The translations under genes were made by a program, and so were the position numbers. The notes under the pieces were generated by a model, which had not been told where the DNA came from, made no database searches, and saw only the letters and a program-made list of their open reading frames with translations. This document shows, piece by piece, positions 36,164 to 45,178 of a stretch of DNA of 64,000 bases. Each line of letters begins with the position of its first letter. Positions within the stretch are counted from its first letter, which is position 1. Origin of the DNA: Herbidospora solisilvae (GTDB taxonomy: Bacteria > Actinomycetota > Actinomycetes > Streptosporangiales > Streptosporangiaceae); assembly GCF_009901565.1 (NCBI RefSeq), contig NZ_WXEW01000010.1:124001-188000 (forward strand), given 5' to 3'.

Positions 36164-36970
36164 TCAACCGTGACGACCGATTTCGGTCAGGGTCTCCGAG
36201 AATCCGATCGCGGGGCCATGATCGAATACGCGGTCGGGCCGTTCGGCGAACATCACGCCCCGGCGCGGCAGCGTCGCCTGCTCCAGCTCCCAGATCAATG
36301 GGTCGAACCGGCGGCCGACCATCCGGTGCCACACCCGCTCGCGCAGCTCGGGCAGCAGGTCGTAGAGGTAGTCGCCGGGGCAGCGGGTGTTGTTCAGGTC
36401 GCGGTGGCCGACGATCGACTCGTACGGGTCGAGGTCGTAGATCGCGCACAACCACGCCGTCAGCTTGACCAGCGAGCCGAGCAGGGGCAGCGGCGGGCTG
36501 GTCCGGGCGTAGGTGCCCTCGTTCTCGATGCCGAGCGTGGTCCGGTTGTGGTCGGCGGTGTGGGCGCCCACGGCGTGCATGCCGCGGGAGACGGCCAAGA
36601 GGGTGCGGTTGCGGCCCTCCATGATGTGGCCGCCCCGGCTGATGGTGAACTGCTCGCCGATGTCGTCCCACCGGTTGCGGCGCATGTGGTGCTTCTGGAT
36701 CGCCCGCGAGAGGCGGTAGGCGTGCTCCAGGCTGTCGTCCATCGTGTTGGACGTCGCGGTGTGGTGGATCACGATGTACGCGGGGGCCCGGCGCAGGATC
36801 GTCGCCGTCTCCTGGGGTTCCCGGGCCCCCCATTCGAGCCGTTGGTGGATGCGGGGCCGGATCGGCCCCCGCGCGGCCCCCGCTCTCGCGGCGCCCAGCA
36901 GGGGGACCGCGGCGCCCGCGATGCCCACAGAGAAACCGAGCGAGAGGACGTGGCGGCGGTCCAGGGGCAT
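36164..36970 (-). CDS. Tat-exported N-acetylmuramoyl-L-alanine amidase (Amidase_2/PGRP fold)
   Basis: 268 residues. The N-terminus is a twin-arginine signal (LDRRHVLSLGFSVGIAGAAV, Ala-rich cleavage region near 33). YIVIHHTATSN gives the first zinc His, GHRDLNNTRCPGDYLYDLLPEL the later His and Cys ligands, and LGIENEGTY the central strand. It cleaves the amide bond between muramic acid and the stem peptide. A C-terminal extension of about 45 residues has no recognised domain. The ATG follows CGGAGGAG. A 50-bp repeated element lies in its leader. Confidence 0.85.
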   Translation of the reverse strand: MPLDRRHVLSLGFSVGIAGAAVPLLGAARAGAARGPIRPRIHQRLEWGAREPQETATILRRAPAYIVIHHTATSNTMDDSLEHAYRLSRAIQKHHMRRNRWDDIGEQFTISRGGHIMEGRNRTLLAVSRGMHAVGAHTADHNRTTLGIENEGTYARTSPPLPLLGSLVKLTAWLCAIYDLDPYESIVGHRDLNNTRCPGDYLYDLLPELRERVWHRMVGRRFDPLIWELEQATLPRRGVMFAERPDRVFDHGPAIGFSETLTEIGRHG

Positions 36971-37009
36971 GCGCGCTCCTCCGAGAGGCGGGAGGAGACG
37001 GTCTTTTCG

Positions 37010-37059
37010 AGGCAGATTCAGAACGCGAGCCGCAGCCGGCCTTCGGCCGTCCGCGTCTC
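37010..37059 (-). repeat. leader element copy 1 (upstream of the amidase gene)
   Basis: This 50-bp segment matches 37624-37673 at 43 positions. Both copies lie a few tens of bases upstream of a minus-strand start codon, in the same orientation. The core can fold as a hairpin around CGGCCG-AAGGC-CGG. Blocks GGCAGATTC, GCGAGCC and CGGCCGTCC (plus strand) are conserved between the copies. Confidence 0.7.
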
Positions 37060-37123
37060 ACTTCGGTTACACAGCGTGACAGGTAGGATGAATACCTCAG
37101 GAACGCCGCGCCCAAACCGGGCA

Positions 37124-37597
37124 TCACACCTGTGCCAGGAACTTCTCCCGCTCTTCGGGTGCCAGCCGGTCGCTGAACAACATCCCGTCGAGGTGGTCGG
37201 CCTCGTGCTGCAGCACCCGGGCCAGCAGGCCGACGGCCCGGACGGTCACCGGCTTGCCGAACATGTCACGGCCCCGGGCGGTGACCGAGAAGGATCGTTC
37301 CAGGGGCCACCAGATCCCCGGGGCGGACAGACAGGCCTCGTCGGCGACGACCTTCCGCTCGGAGGTCTCCAGCCGCGGGTTCACGATGTGGCCCGCCCGG
37401 CCGTCGAGGGAGAAGGCGAACACCCGGAGGGGGACGCCGAGCTGCGGCGCGGCCAGCCCGGCCCGTCCGGCGCCCGCGCGGAGGGTCAGCGTGAGCGACT
37501 TGACCAGCTCACGCAGCTCCTTGTCGAAGGTGGTGACGTGTTGGGCTACGGTCCGTAGCGCTGGATCGGTGAACGGGACGATCTGATGAGCAGTCAC
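37124..37597 (-). CDS. def: peptide deformylase
   Basis: 157 residues. Motif 3 QHEADHLDG provides the two His and catalytic Glu. Motif 2 reads EACLS with the metal-binding Cys; the usual form is EGCLS. Motif 1 reads RAGLAAPQLG where GxGLAAPQ is usual. The enzyme removes the formyl group from new proteins using Fe2+ or Zn2+. Both replacements are next to, not at, metal ligands, so activity is likely, but the protein may be a secondary deformylase. The GTG start follows GGGGAG. Confidence 0.87.
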   Translation of the reverse strand: MTAHQIVPFTDPALRTVAQHVTTFDKELRELVKSLTLTLRAGAGRAGLAAPQLGVPLRVFAFSLDGRAGHIVNPRLETSERKVVADEACLSAPGIWWPLERSFSVTARGRDMFGKPVTVRAVGLLARVLQHEADHLDGMLFSDRLAPEEREKFLAQV

Positions 37598-37623
37598 AGC
37601 ACGCTCCCCGCGGCGGTTCCTTC

Positions 37624-37673
37624 AGGCAGATTCCCAGCGCGAGCCACGGCCGGCCTACGGCCGTCCCCGTCTC
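37624..37673 (-). repeat. leader element copy 2 (upstream of peptide deformylase)
   Basis: Second copy of the 50-bp element (43 of 50 identical to 37010-37059). Here the hairpin is stronger: arms ACGGCCG and CGGCCGT with a 5-nt loop. It ends about 27 bp before the def start codon. The rest of the 275-nt gap 37598-37872 holds the narK control region. Confidence 0.7.
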
Positions 37674-37751
37674 GCCAGCGACACCACAACGAAATGCCCG
37701 GCCCACTCTTGCCCTAATCGCGGTTAAATCGGCGTTGCGTCGGTGCGTCGT

Positions 37752-37778
37752 GTGAGTTTCTTGTTTCGTACGTGCGAC
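37752..37778 (-). promoter_or_regulatory. possible GlnR box upstream of narK
   Basis: On the minus strand GTCGC-N6-GAAAC-N6-CTCAC follows the actinobacterial GlnR pattern GTnAC-N6-GAAAC-N6-GTnAC with one mismatch in each GTnAC half. It lies about 95-120 bp upstream of the narK ATG, a suitable position for nitrogen control of nitrate assimilation. Confidence 0.35.
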
Positions 37779-37872
37779 CCACTTAACGGGCGCACCGTCA
37801 CCGATCGTCAGTGTGCGTAACGGCGGCCTCCTACGTTCCAGGCAACCCTGGAAACCGAGGAAGGACCCCCTC

Positions 37873-39198
37873 ATGGCACGTTGGATCGCCGACTGGCGCC
37901 CGGACGACCCCGACTTCTGGGCCGCCGGAGGGCGGCGGGTCGCCCGCCGCAACCTGATCTTCTCGATCTTCGCCGAGCATCTCGGGTTCACGCTCTGGAC
38001 GGTGTGGAGCATCGTCGCGGTACGCCTGAGCGCCTACGAGTTCACGACCGACCAACTGTTCTGGATCGTCGCGCTGCCGAACCTGGTGGGGTCGGCGCTG
38101 CGGCTGCCCTACACCTTCGGGCCCGCGAAGTTCGGCGGGCGTAACTTCACGGTGGTCAGCGCGCTGCTGCTGCTCGTGCCTGCGGGGCTGCTCGCGGTGG
38201 CGGTCAGCGACCCGGCGACACCTTACTGGATCTTCCTCGTCATCGCCGCGACCGCCGGGCTGGGCGGCGGCAACTTCGCCTCCAGCATGGCGAACATCAC
38301 CTACTTCTACCCCCAGTCCAAGCAGGGGGCCGCGCTCGGCCTGAACGCGGCCGGAGGCAACATCGGGGTCTCCTCGGTGCAGCTGGTGATGCCGCTGGTG
38401 ATCGGCGCCTTCGGGCTGGCGGCGGCCGGGCTGTTCTGGGTGCCGTTCATCCTGGCGGCGGCGGTGGGCGCCTACTTCTTCATGGACAACCTGACGGTCG
38501 CCAAGGCCGAGCCGCGCGAGATGGCGAAGGCGGCGGCCAAGCCGCAGACCTGGATCATGTCGGTCCTCTACATCGGCACCTTCGGCTCGTTCATCGGCTA
38601 CTCGACCGCCTTCCCGCTGCTGCTCACCTCACAGTTCCCCGAGCAGTCGGGGCTGACCTCGCTGGCGTTCCTGGGCGCCCTGCTCGGCTCGCTGATCCGG
38701 CCCGTGGGCGGCTGGTTGTCCGACCGGCTCGGCGGCGCGGCGGTCACGTTGTGGAACTTCGCCGCGATGGCGGGCGCGGTCCTCCTCGTGTACGCCGGCC
38801 TCGCGGCCCACAACGTCGGCCTCTTCTTCGCCGCCTACCTGCTGCTGATCGGCACCGCGGGGGTCGGCAACGGGTCGACGTACCGGATGATCCCGGCGAT
38901 CTTCCGGGCCAAGGCGATCGAGGGCCTGGAGCCGGGCACCACGGCCTACGACGACGCCCTGGCGGCCGGACGCCGGGACGCCGCGGCGGCCATCGGCTTC
39001 ATCTCCGCGGTCGGCGCCTTCGGCGGGTTCTTCATCAACCGCGGGTTCGGCTCGTCCATCGCCGCGACCGGGGGAGCGGGGGCGGCGATAACCGCTTTCG
39101 CCATTTTCTATGGCATTTGCTTCGTTCTGACCTGGTTCTGCTACCTGCGACGCCACGCCACCGGGACCTCTCCCAGCCTCGCGGCCGCCCGTGTTTAA
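37873..39198 (+). CDS. narK: NarK/NasA-type nitrate/nitrite transporter
   Basis: 441 residues, 12 membrane segments of the major facilitator superfamily. The nitrate signature GLGGGNFASSMANITYFYP is present in TM5 and a second glycine-rich one, TAGVGNGSTYRMIPAIF, in TM11. Conserved Arg residues in LRLPYTF and STYRMIP probably bind nitrate. The ATG at 37873 follows GAGGAAGG. It is the first gene of the nitrate assimilation block. Confidence 0.93.
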   Translation: MARWIADWRPDDPDFWAAGGRRVARRNLIFSIFAEHLGFTLWTVWSIVAVRLSAYEFTTDQLFWIVALPNLVGSALRLPYTFGPAKFGGRNFTVVSALLLLVPAGLLAVAVSDPATPYWIFLVIAATAGLGGGNFASSMANITYFYPQSKQGAALGLNAAGGNIGVSSVQLVMPLVIGAFGLAAAGLFWVPFILAAAVGAYFFMDNLTVAKAEPREMAKAAAKPQTWIMSVLYIGTFGSFIGYSTAFPLLLTSQFPEQSGLTSLAFLGALLGSLIRPVGGWLSDRLGGAAVTLWNFAAMAGAVLLVYAGLAAHNVGLFFAAYLLLIGTAGVGNGSTYRMIPAIFRAKAIEGLEPGTTAYDDALAAGRRDAAAAIGFISAVGAFGGFFINRGFGSSIAATGGAGAAITAFAIFYGICFVLTWFCYLRRHATGTSPSLAAARV

Positions 39199-39246
39199 CC
39201 GAGGAACCCCACCTTGTAGCACAGCGGTAACAGAAGGGACCCAGCG

Positions 39247-41364
39247 GTGAAACCGCCTGAAAGCACCATCGGACCCATGCCGTTCTCACTTTCCGCTCCG
39301 GCGTCTGTGATGTCGCCGCTGCCCGCGGGGACGGCCACGCACTGCCCGTACTGCGCCCTGCAGTGCGGCATGCACGTCACCCCGGCCGAGACCACCCAGG
39401 TCGAGATCACCCCGCGCGACGACGTGCCGGCCAACCAGGGCGGCCTGTGCCAGAAGGGCTGGACCGCCGGCGCGCTGCTGGGCTCGCCGCACCGGCTGAC
39501 CACGCCCCTCATCCACGGCAAGCCGGCGGGCTGGGACGAGGCCCTCGGGTACGCCGCCTCCCGCATCGCCAGGATCCAGGACGCGCACGGCCCCGACGCG
39601 ATCGCCGTCTTCGGCGGCGGCGGGCTGACCAACGAGAAGGCCTACCAGCTCGGCAAGTTCGCCCGGGTCGCGCTGCGCACCAGCCAGATCGACTACAACG
39701 GCCGGTTCTGCATGTCGTCGGCCGCCGCGGCGACCAACCGGGCCTTCGGCCTCGACCGGGGCCTGCCCTTTCCGATCACCGACCTGGCCGGGGCCGACGC
39801 GGTGCTGCTGGCGGGCGGCAACGTCGCCGAGACCATGCCGCCCTTCGTGCGCCACCTCAACCCGGCCGGGCTCATCGTCGTCGACCCCCGCGAGACCGCC
39901 ACCGCGCGGCTGGCCGCCCTGCACCTGCAGAACACCCCGGGCACCGACCTGGCCCTGGCCCTCGCGCTGCTGCACATCGCCATCGCCGACGGCCACGTCT
40001 CCGAGGAGTACGTGGCCGCCCGCACGACCGGCTTCGACGCGGTCCGCGACAGCGTCGCGGCCTGGTGGCCCGAACGCGCCGAGCGGGTCACCGGCGTGCC
40101 GGTCGCGGACATGCGCCGGGCCGTCGCGATGCTCGCCGAGGCGGGCAACGCCGTCGTGCTCACCGGGCGCGGCGCCGAGCAGCACGCCAAGGGCACCGAC
40201 ACGGTCACCGCCTACATCAACCTGGCGCTCACGCTCGGCCTGCCCGGCCGCCCCGGGTCCGGCTACGGCTGCGTCACCGGCCAGGGCAACGGCCAGGGCG
40301 GCCGGGAGCACGGGCAGAAGGCCGACCAGCTCCCCGGCTACCGCAAGATCGACGACCCGGCGGCCCGCGCCCACGTGGCCGCCGTCTGGGGCGTCGACCC
40401 CGCCGACCTGCCCGGCCCCGGCCGCTCGGCCTACGAGCTGCTCGACGCGCTGGGCACCCCCGAAGGCCCGAAGGGCCTGCTGCTGTTCGGCTCCAACCCG
40501 GTCGTCTCCTCGCCCCGCTCCGGTCACGTGGCCGGGCGGCTGGCGGCGCTCGACCTGCTGGTGGTGGCCGACTTCGTGCTCTCCGACACCGCCGAGCTGG
40601 CCACCGTCGTCCTGCCCACGGCCCAGTGGGCCGAGGAGGCGGGCACGATGACCAACCTCGAAGGGCGCGTGCTGCTGCGCCGCCGGGCCGTCGCTCCGCC
40701 CTCGGGGGTGCGGAGCGACCTGGAGATCCTCTCCGGCCTGGCCGACCGCCTCGGCCGGGGCGGCTCGTTCCCGGCCGACCCCCGCACCGTCTTCGACGAG
40801 CTGCGCCGGGCCAGCGCCGGCGGTCTGGCCGACTACTCGGGCATCACGTACGAGAAGATCGCCGACCAGGGCGGCGTCTTCTGGCCGTGCCCCGCCGACG
40901 ACCACCCCGGCACCCCGAGGATCTTCCTCGACCGGTTCCCCACCCCCGACGGGAGGGCCCGCATGGTCGTCGTCGACCACCGGCCGCCCGTCGAGGACGT
41001 CGACGCCGACTACCCCTACTACCTGACCACCGGCCGCCTGCTGGCGCACTACCAGAGCGGCGCGCAGACCCGCAGGGTGGCCGACCTCGTCCAGGCCGCC
41101 CCCGAGCCGTTCCTGGAACTCCACCCCGACCTGGCCGACCATCTCGGCATCCGCCCGGGCGACCTGGTCAGGGTGACCGGCCGGCGGGGGGTCACCGAGG
41201 CGACGGCCCGGATCAGCGCGGCGATCCGGGCCGACACCGTTTTCCTGCCCTTCCACTGGGAGGGTCCCAACCGGCTGACCAATCCGGCGCTCGACCCGGT
41301 CTCGCGCATGCCGGAGTTCAAGGTGTGCGCGGTCAACCTCGCGGTCGTGGGAGGTGGCCGATGA
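39247..41364 (+). CDS. nasA: assimilatory nitrate reductase catalytic subunit (molybdopterin enzyme)
   Basis: 705 residues. The N-terminal [4Fe-4S] cluster is C33-x2-C36-x3-C40 in THCPYCALQCGM, with C68 in GGLCQKG. YNGRFCMSS carries the Cys expected to bind Mo, as in NasA/NapA. GQGNGQGGREHGQKADQLPG binds the pterin, and the C-terminal domain (YYLTTGRLLAHYQSGAQTRR) is the dinucleotide-binding barrel. It reduces nitrate to nitrite in the cytosol. No Tat signal is present. GTG 39247 has AGAAGGG upstream; ATG 39277 is an alternative. Confidence 0.9.
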   Translation: MKPPESTIGPMPFSLSAPASVMSPLPAGTATHCPYCALQCGMHVTPAETTQVEITPRDDVPANQGGLCQKGWTAGALLGSPHRLTTPLIHGKPAGWDEALGYAASRIARIQDAHGPDAIAVFGGGGLTNEKAYQLGKFARVALRTSQIDYNGRFCMSSAAAATNRAFGLDRGLPFPITDLAGADAVLLAGGNVAETMPPFVRHLNPAGLIVVDPRETATARLAALHLQNTPGTDLALALALLHIAIADGHVSEEYVAARTTGFDAVRDSVAAWWPERAERVTGVPVADMRRAVAMLAEAGNAVVLTGRGAEQHAKGTDTVTAYINLALTLGLPGRPGSGYGCVTGQGNGQGGREHGQKADQLPGYRKIDDPAARAHVAAVWGVDPADLPGPGRSAYELLDALGTPEGPKGLLLFGSNPVVSSPRSGHVAGRLAALDLLVVADFVLSDTAELATVVLPTAQWAEEAGTMTNLEGRVLLRRRAVAPPSGVRSDLEILSGLADRLGRGGSFPADPRTVFDELRRASAGGLADYSGITYEKIADQGGVFWPCPADDHPGTPRIFLDRFPTPDGRARMVVVDHRPPVEDVDADYPYYLTTGRLLAHYQSGAQTRRVADLVQAAPEPFLELHPDLADHLGIRPGDLVRVTGRRGVTEATARISAAIRADTVFLPFHWEGPNRLTNPALDPVSRMPEFKVCAVNLAVVGGGR

Positions 41365-42764
41365 GGGGCATCGTCGTGGTGGGCAACGGCATGGCCGGAG
41401 CCCGCCTGGTCAGCGAGGTGCGCGCGCGCGACAAGAAGGCGCGGGTGACCGTGTTCGGGGCGGAGGAGCGGGCTCCGTACAACCGGGTGCTGCTGTCCAA
41501 CGTGCTGGCCGGCACCACGCGGGCCGACCAGGTGCGCCTGCACGGGCCCTCCTGGTACACCGACCACAACGTGACCGTCCACCTCGGCACCGAGGTCGTC
41601 GCGATCGACCGGGAGACCCGGTGCGTCATCACGGCCGACGGGGGGCGCACGCCCTACAGCGTGCTGGTGCTGGCCACCGGCAGCCGGCCGGTCGTCCCGG
41701 ACGTCCCCGGCGCCGAACGGGCCATCGCGTTCCGCACCATGGACGACTGCGAGCGCATCCTCGCGGCGGCCAAGGAGGCCCGGCGGGCCGTCGTCATCGG
41801 CGGCGGGCTGCTCGGCGTCGAGGCCGCCCGCGGCCTGGCCGGGCGCGGCCTGCCGGTCACCCTGCTCCACCTCAAGGGCCACCTGATGGACCGCCAGCTC
41901 GACCAGGAGGCCGGGCAGGTGCTCGGCGACACCCTCGAAGGGCTCGGCGTCGAGATCATGACCGGCGTCTCCGTCACCGGGATCACCGACGGCAAGGTCG
42001 AGCTGACCACCGGCCACGTCGAGGCCGACCTGGTCGTGGCGGCGTGCGGGGTCCGGCCGGTCACCGGGCTGGCCGAGGACGCCGGTCTGCACGTCGAACG
42101 CGGGATCGTCGTCGACGACGAGATGCGTACCGACGACCCGGCGATCTTCGCCATCGGGGAGTGCGCCCAGCACGACGGCCAGGTCTACGGGCTGGTCGCG
42201 CCCTGCTGGGAGCAGGCCGCCATCGTCGCCGACCTCGTCACCGGCGCCGACGCGCGGGCCCGCTACCGGGGTTCGCGCCTGGTCACCCGGCTCAAGGCCA
42301 AGAGCGTCGAACTGGCCGCGATGGGCGAGACCCACCTGACCGACGCCGACGCCGAGATCGTGAGCTTCACCCACCGGCGCGGCGGCACCTACCGCAAGCT
42401 CGTCATCCGCGACGGCCGCCTGGTCGGCGCGATCCTCGTGGGCGACCCGGCCACGGTCGGCACGCTCACCCAGCTCTACGACCGGGGCGGCCCGCTCCCC
42501 GCCGACCGGGCCGGGCTGCTGTTCCCCGCTCTGTCGGGGGCGGCGCCGGTCAGTCCCAGTCCGGTACGCATGCCCGACGCGGCCCAGGTCTGCCGCTGCA
42601 ACAACGTGACGAAGGGACAGATCAGGGCCTGCTGGGAGGCCGGTGCCCGCGACGTGGCCGCCGTGGCGGCGGCGACCCGGGCGACCACCGGCTGCGGCAG
42701 TTGCGCCGAGACGGTCGGCGGAATCGTGGAATGGCTGTGCGAACAGGAAGGGGCGAGCGCATGA
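41361..42764 (+). CDS. FAD/NAD(P) oxidoreductase with C-terminal BFD-type [2Fe-2S] domain
   Basis: 467 residues. GIVVVGNGMAGARLV and RAVVIGGGLLGVEAARGLAGRG are the FAD and NAD(P) Rossmann motifs, and AIFAIGECAQHDGQVYGLV closes the FAD site. After about residue 410, CRCNNVTKGQI and TTGCGSCAE form the four-Cys BFD-like cluster. The protein is the NirB N-terminal half without the siroheme part. Between nitrate reductase and NirB, and coupled to both by ATGA overlaps, it is probably the electron-donor subunit (NasB-like) of the nitrate reductase. Confidence 0.85.
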   Translation: MRGIVVVGNGMAGARLVSEVRARDKKARVTVFGAEERAPYNRVLLSNVLAGTTRADQVRLHGPSWYTDHNVTVHLGTEVVAIDRETRCVITADGGRTPYSVLVLATGSRPVVPDVPGAERAIAFRTMDDCERILAAAKEARRAVVIGGGLLGVEAARGLAGRGLPVTLLHLKGHLMDRQLDQEAGQVLGDTLEGLGVEIMTGVSVTGITDGKVELTTGHVEADLVVAACGVRPVTGLAEDAGLHVERGIVVDDEMRTDDPAIFAIGECAQHDGQVYGLVAPCWEQAAIVADLVTGADARARYRGSRLVTRLKAKSVELAAMGETHLTDADAEIVSFTHRRGGTYRKLVIRDGRLVGAILVGDPATVGTLTQLYDRGGPLPADRAGLLFPALSGAAPVSPSPVRMPDAAQVCRCNNVTKGQIRACWEAGARDVAAVAAATRATTGCGSCAETVGGIVEWLCEQEGASA

Positions 42765-45178
42765 CCCGCGTTCTCATCGTCGGTAATGGCCCGTCCGCGC
42801 ACCGGCTGGCCGAGACCCTCACGACCCGGGGCTTCACCGGTTCGGTGACGATCCTCGGGGAGGAGCCCCGGGGCGCGTACGACCGGGTGGCCCTCACCAC
42901 CCATCTGACAGAGGGCCGCGACCTCATGTACCCCGAGATCCCCGGGGTCACGACCTTCGTCGACACGAAGGTCGTCTCGATCGAGCCGGCCGCCAAGACG
43001 GTCAACGGCACGATCCCCTACGACGTGCTGGTCCTGGCGACCGGCTCGGCGCCGTTCGTGCCGCCGGTGCCCGGACGCGACCTGGACGGTTGCCACGTCT
43101 ACCGGACCATCGACGACCTCGACGCCATCAGGGCCTCCGCGAAGACGGCCACGGCCGGCGTCGTCGTGGGCGGCGGCCTGCTCGGCCTGGAGGCCGCCGA
43201 CGCCCTCCGGGGGCTGGGCCTGCAGACCCACATCGTCGAGATGAGCCCGTGGCTGATGCCCCGCCAGGTCGACGAGGGCGGCGGCGCCGTGCTGAAGAGG
43301 CACGTCGAGGCCCTCGGCCTGACCGTGCACACCGGCTCGGGCGTCACCCGCATCGAGGGCGACGACCGCGTCACCGGCCTGCTGACCCCGGACAAGGGTG
43401 TCATCGACGCCCAGGTCGTGGTGTTCTCCGCGGGCATCCGGCCCCGCGACGAGCTGGCCAGGGGCGCCGGGCTCCAGGTCGGGGAGCGCGGCGGCATCGT
43501 GGTCGACGACGGCATGCGCACCAGCGACCCGTCGATCCTCGCCATCGGCGAGTGCGCCCTGCACAACGGTCAGATCTACGGCCTGGTCGCGCCGTGCATG
43601 ACGATGGCCGAGGTGGCCGCCGACCGCATCATGGGCGGCTCGGCCGCGTTCACCGGCGCCGACCTTTCGACCAAGCTCAAGCTGCTCGGCGTCGAGGTGG
43701 CCCAGTTCGGCGCGATGGCGGGGGCCCTCGACGTCACCTACCTCGACCCGGTCGCCGGGGTCTACAAGAAGCTGTTCGTCAGCGACGACGCCTCGACCCT
43801 GCTCGGCGGCATCTGCGTCGGCGACGCCGCCCCCTACGCCACGCTGCGCTCGTTCGTCGGGTCCGAGCTGCCGGCCGCCCCGAGCGACCTGCTGTTCAGC
43901 CCGGTCGCCGTGGAGCTGCCGGGGGACGCGCCGGTCTGCTCGTGCAACAACGTGACCAAGAACGATGTCACCGCGGCCATCAAGGAGCACAACCTCACCG
44001 ACGTCGCCGGGGTCAAGGCCTGCACCCGCGCCGGCACCACCTGCGGCAGCTGCGTGCCGCTGCTGAAGAAGATCCTCACGGAGTCGGGCGTCGACACCGG
44101 GACGGGCCTGTGCGAGCACTTCACGCACAGCCGGGCCGAGTTGTTCACGATCGTCCAGGTCCGCGGCATCACCACGTTCACCCAGCTCATCGACGAGCAC
44201 GGGACCGGGCGGGGCTGCGACATCTGCAAGCCCGTGGTGGCCTCGATCCTGGCGTCGCTGCACAACGGTCACGTCCTGGAGGGCGAACAGGCCGCCCTGC
44301 AGGACACCAACGACCATTTCCTAGCTAACCTACAGAAAAATGGGACATACTCGATCGTGCCCCGGATCCCGGGGGGCGAGATCACCCCAGAGAAACTGAT
44401 CGTGATCGGCGAGGTCGCCCGCGACTTCGGCCTGTACACCAAGATCACTGGAGGCCAGCGCATCGACCTGTTCGGCGCCCGCGTCGAAGAGCTGCCCCGC
44501 ATCTGGCAGCGTCTGGTCGACGCCGGATTCGAGTCGGGCCACGCCTACGGCAAGGCCCTGCGCACGGTGAAGTCGTGCGTCGGCTCCACCTGGTGCCGTT
44601 ACGGCGTACAGGACTCGGTGACCCTCGCCATCGACCTGGAGCTGCGCTACCGCGGCCTGCGCTCGCCGCACAAGCTGAAGTCGGCCGTCAGCGGCTGCGC
44701 CCGCGAGTGCGCCGAGGCCCGGTCGAAGGACTTCGGCATCATCGCCACCGAGAAGGGCTGGAACCTCTACGTCGGCGGCAACGGCGGCTTCACCCCCCGC
44801 CACGCCGACCTGCTGGTCCAGGACGTCGACACCCCGACCCTCATCCGCACGATCGACCGGTTCCTGATGTTCTACATCCGCACCGCCGACCGTCTCCAGC
44901 GCACCTCCGCGTGGCTGGAGAACCTCGAAGGCGGCCTCGACCGGCTCCGCGAGATCGTCATGGACGACGCCCTGGGCATCTGCGCCGACCTCGACGCCCA
45001 GATGGCCGCCCACGTCGCGACCTACGCCGACGAGTGGCGGGCCACCCTCGACGACCCGGTGAAGCTGCGCCGCTTCGTCAGCTTCGTGAACGCGCCCGGC
45101 ACGCCCGACCCGTCGATCACCTTCACCACCGAGCGCGACCAGATCAAGCCCGAGATCCTGCAGGTGACGAGCCGATGA
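42761..45178 (+). CDS. nirB: NADH-dependent nitrite reductase large subunit NirB
   Basis: 805 residues, full length. The N-terminal FAD/NADH part (VLIVGNGPSAHRLAE, GVVVGGGLLGLEAADAL) is followed by two BFD-type clusters (CSCNNVTKNDV with TTCGSC, and GRGCDICKP). The C-terminal siroheme/[4Fe-4S] half has KSCVGSTWCRYG and SGCARECAEA as the four cluster Cys. It reduces nitrite to ammonium with six electrons from NADH. It overlaps the flanking genes by ATGA on both sides. Confidence 0.95.
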   Translation: MTRVLIVGNGPSAHRLAETLTTRGFTGSVTILGEEPRGAYDRVALTTHLTEGRDLMYPEIPGVTTFVDTKVVSIEPAAKTVNGTIPYDVLVLATGSAPFVPPVPGRDLDGCHVYRTIDDLDAIRASAKTATAGVVVGGGLLGLEAADALRGLGLQTHIVEMSPWLMPRQVDEGGGAVLKRHVEALGLTVHTGSGVTRIEGDDRVTGLLTPDKGVIDAQVVVFSAGIRPRDELARGAGLQVGERGGIVVDDGMRTSDPSILAIGECALHNGQIYGLVAPCMTMAEVAADRIMGGSAAFTGADLSTKLKLLGVEVAQFGAMAGALDVTYLDPVAGVYKKLFVSDDASTLLGGICVGDAAPYATLRSFVGSELPAAPSDLLFSPVAVELPGDAPVCSCNNVTKNDVTAAIKEHNLTDVAGVKACTRAGTTCGSCVPLLKKILTESGVDTGTGLCEHFTHSRAELFTIVQVRGITTFTQLIDEHGTGRGCDICKPVVASILASLHNGHVLEGEQAALQDTNDHFLANLQKNGTYSIVPRIPGGEITPEKLIVIGEVARDFGLYTKITGGQRIDLFGARVEELPRIWQRLVDAGFESGHAYGKALRTVKSCVGSTWCRYGVQDSVTLAIDLELRYRGLRSPHKLKSAVSGCARECAEARSKDFGIIATEKGWNLYVGGNGGFTPRHADLLVQDVDTPTLIRTIDRFLMFYIRTADRLQRTSAWLENLEGGLDRLREIVMDDALGICADLDAQMAAHVATYADEWRATLDDPVKLRRFVSFVNAPGTPDPSITFTTERDQIKPEILQVTSR

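Noticed and set aside
39363-41360. Plus-strand open frame inside the nitrate reductase gene that runs into the flavoprotein frame
   Set aside because: The first part is an Arg/Pro-rich shifted reading of nasA. Only the part from ATG 41361 has flavoprotein motifs.
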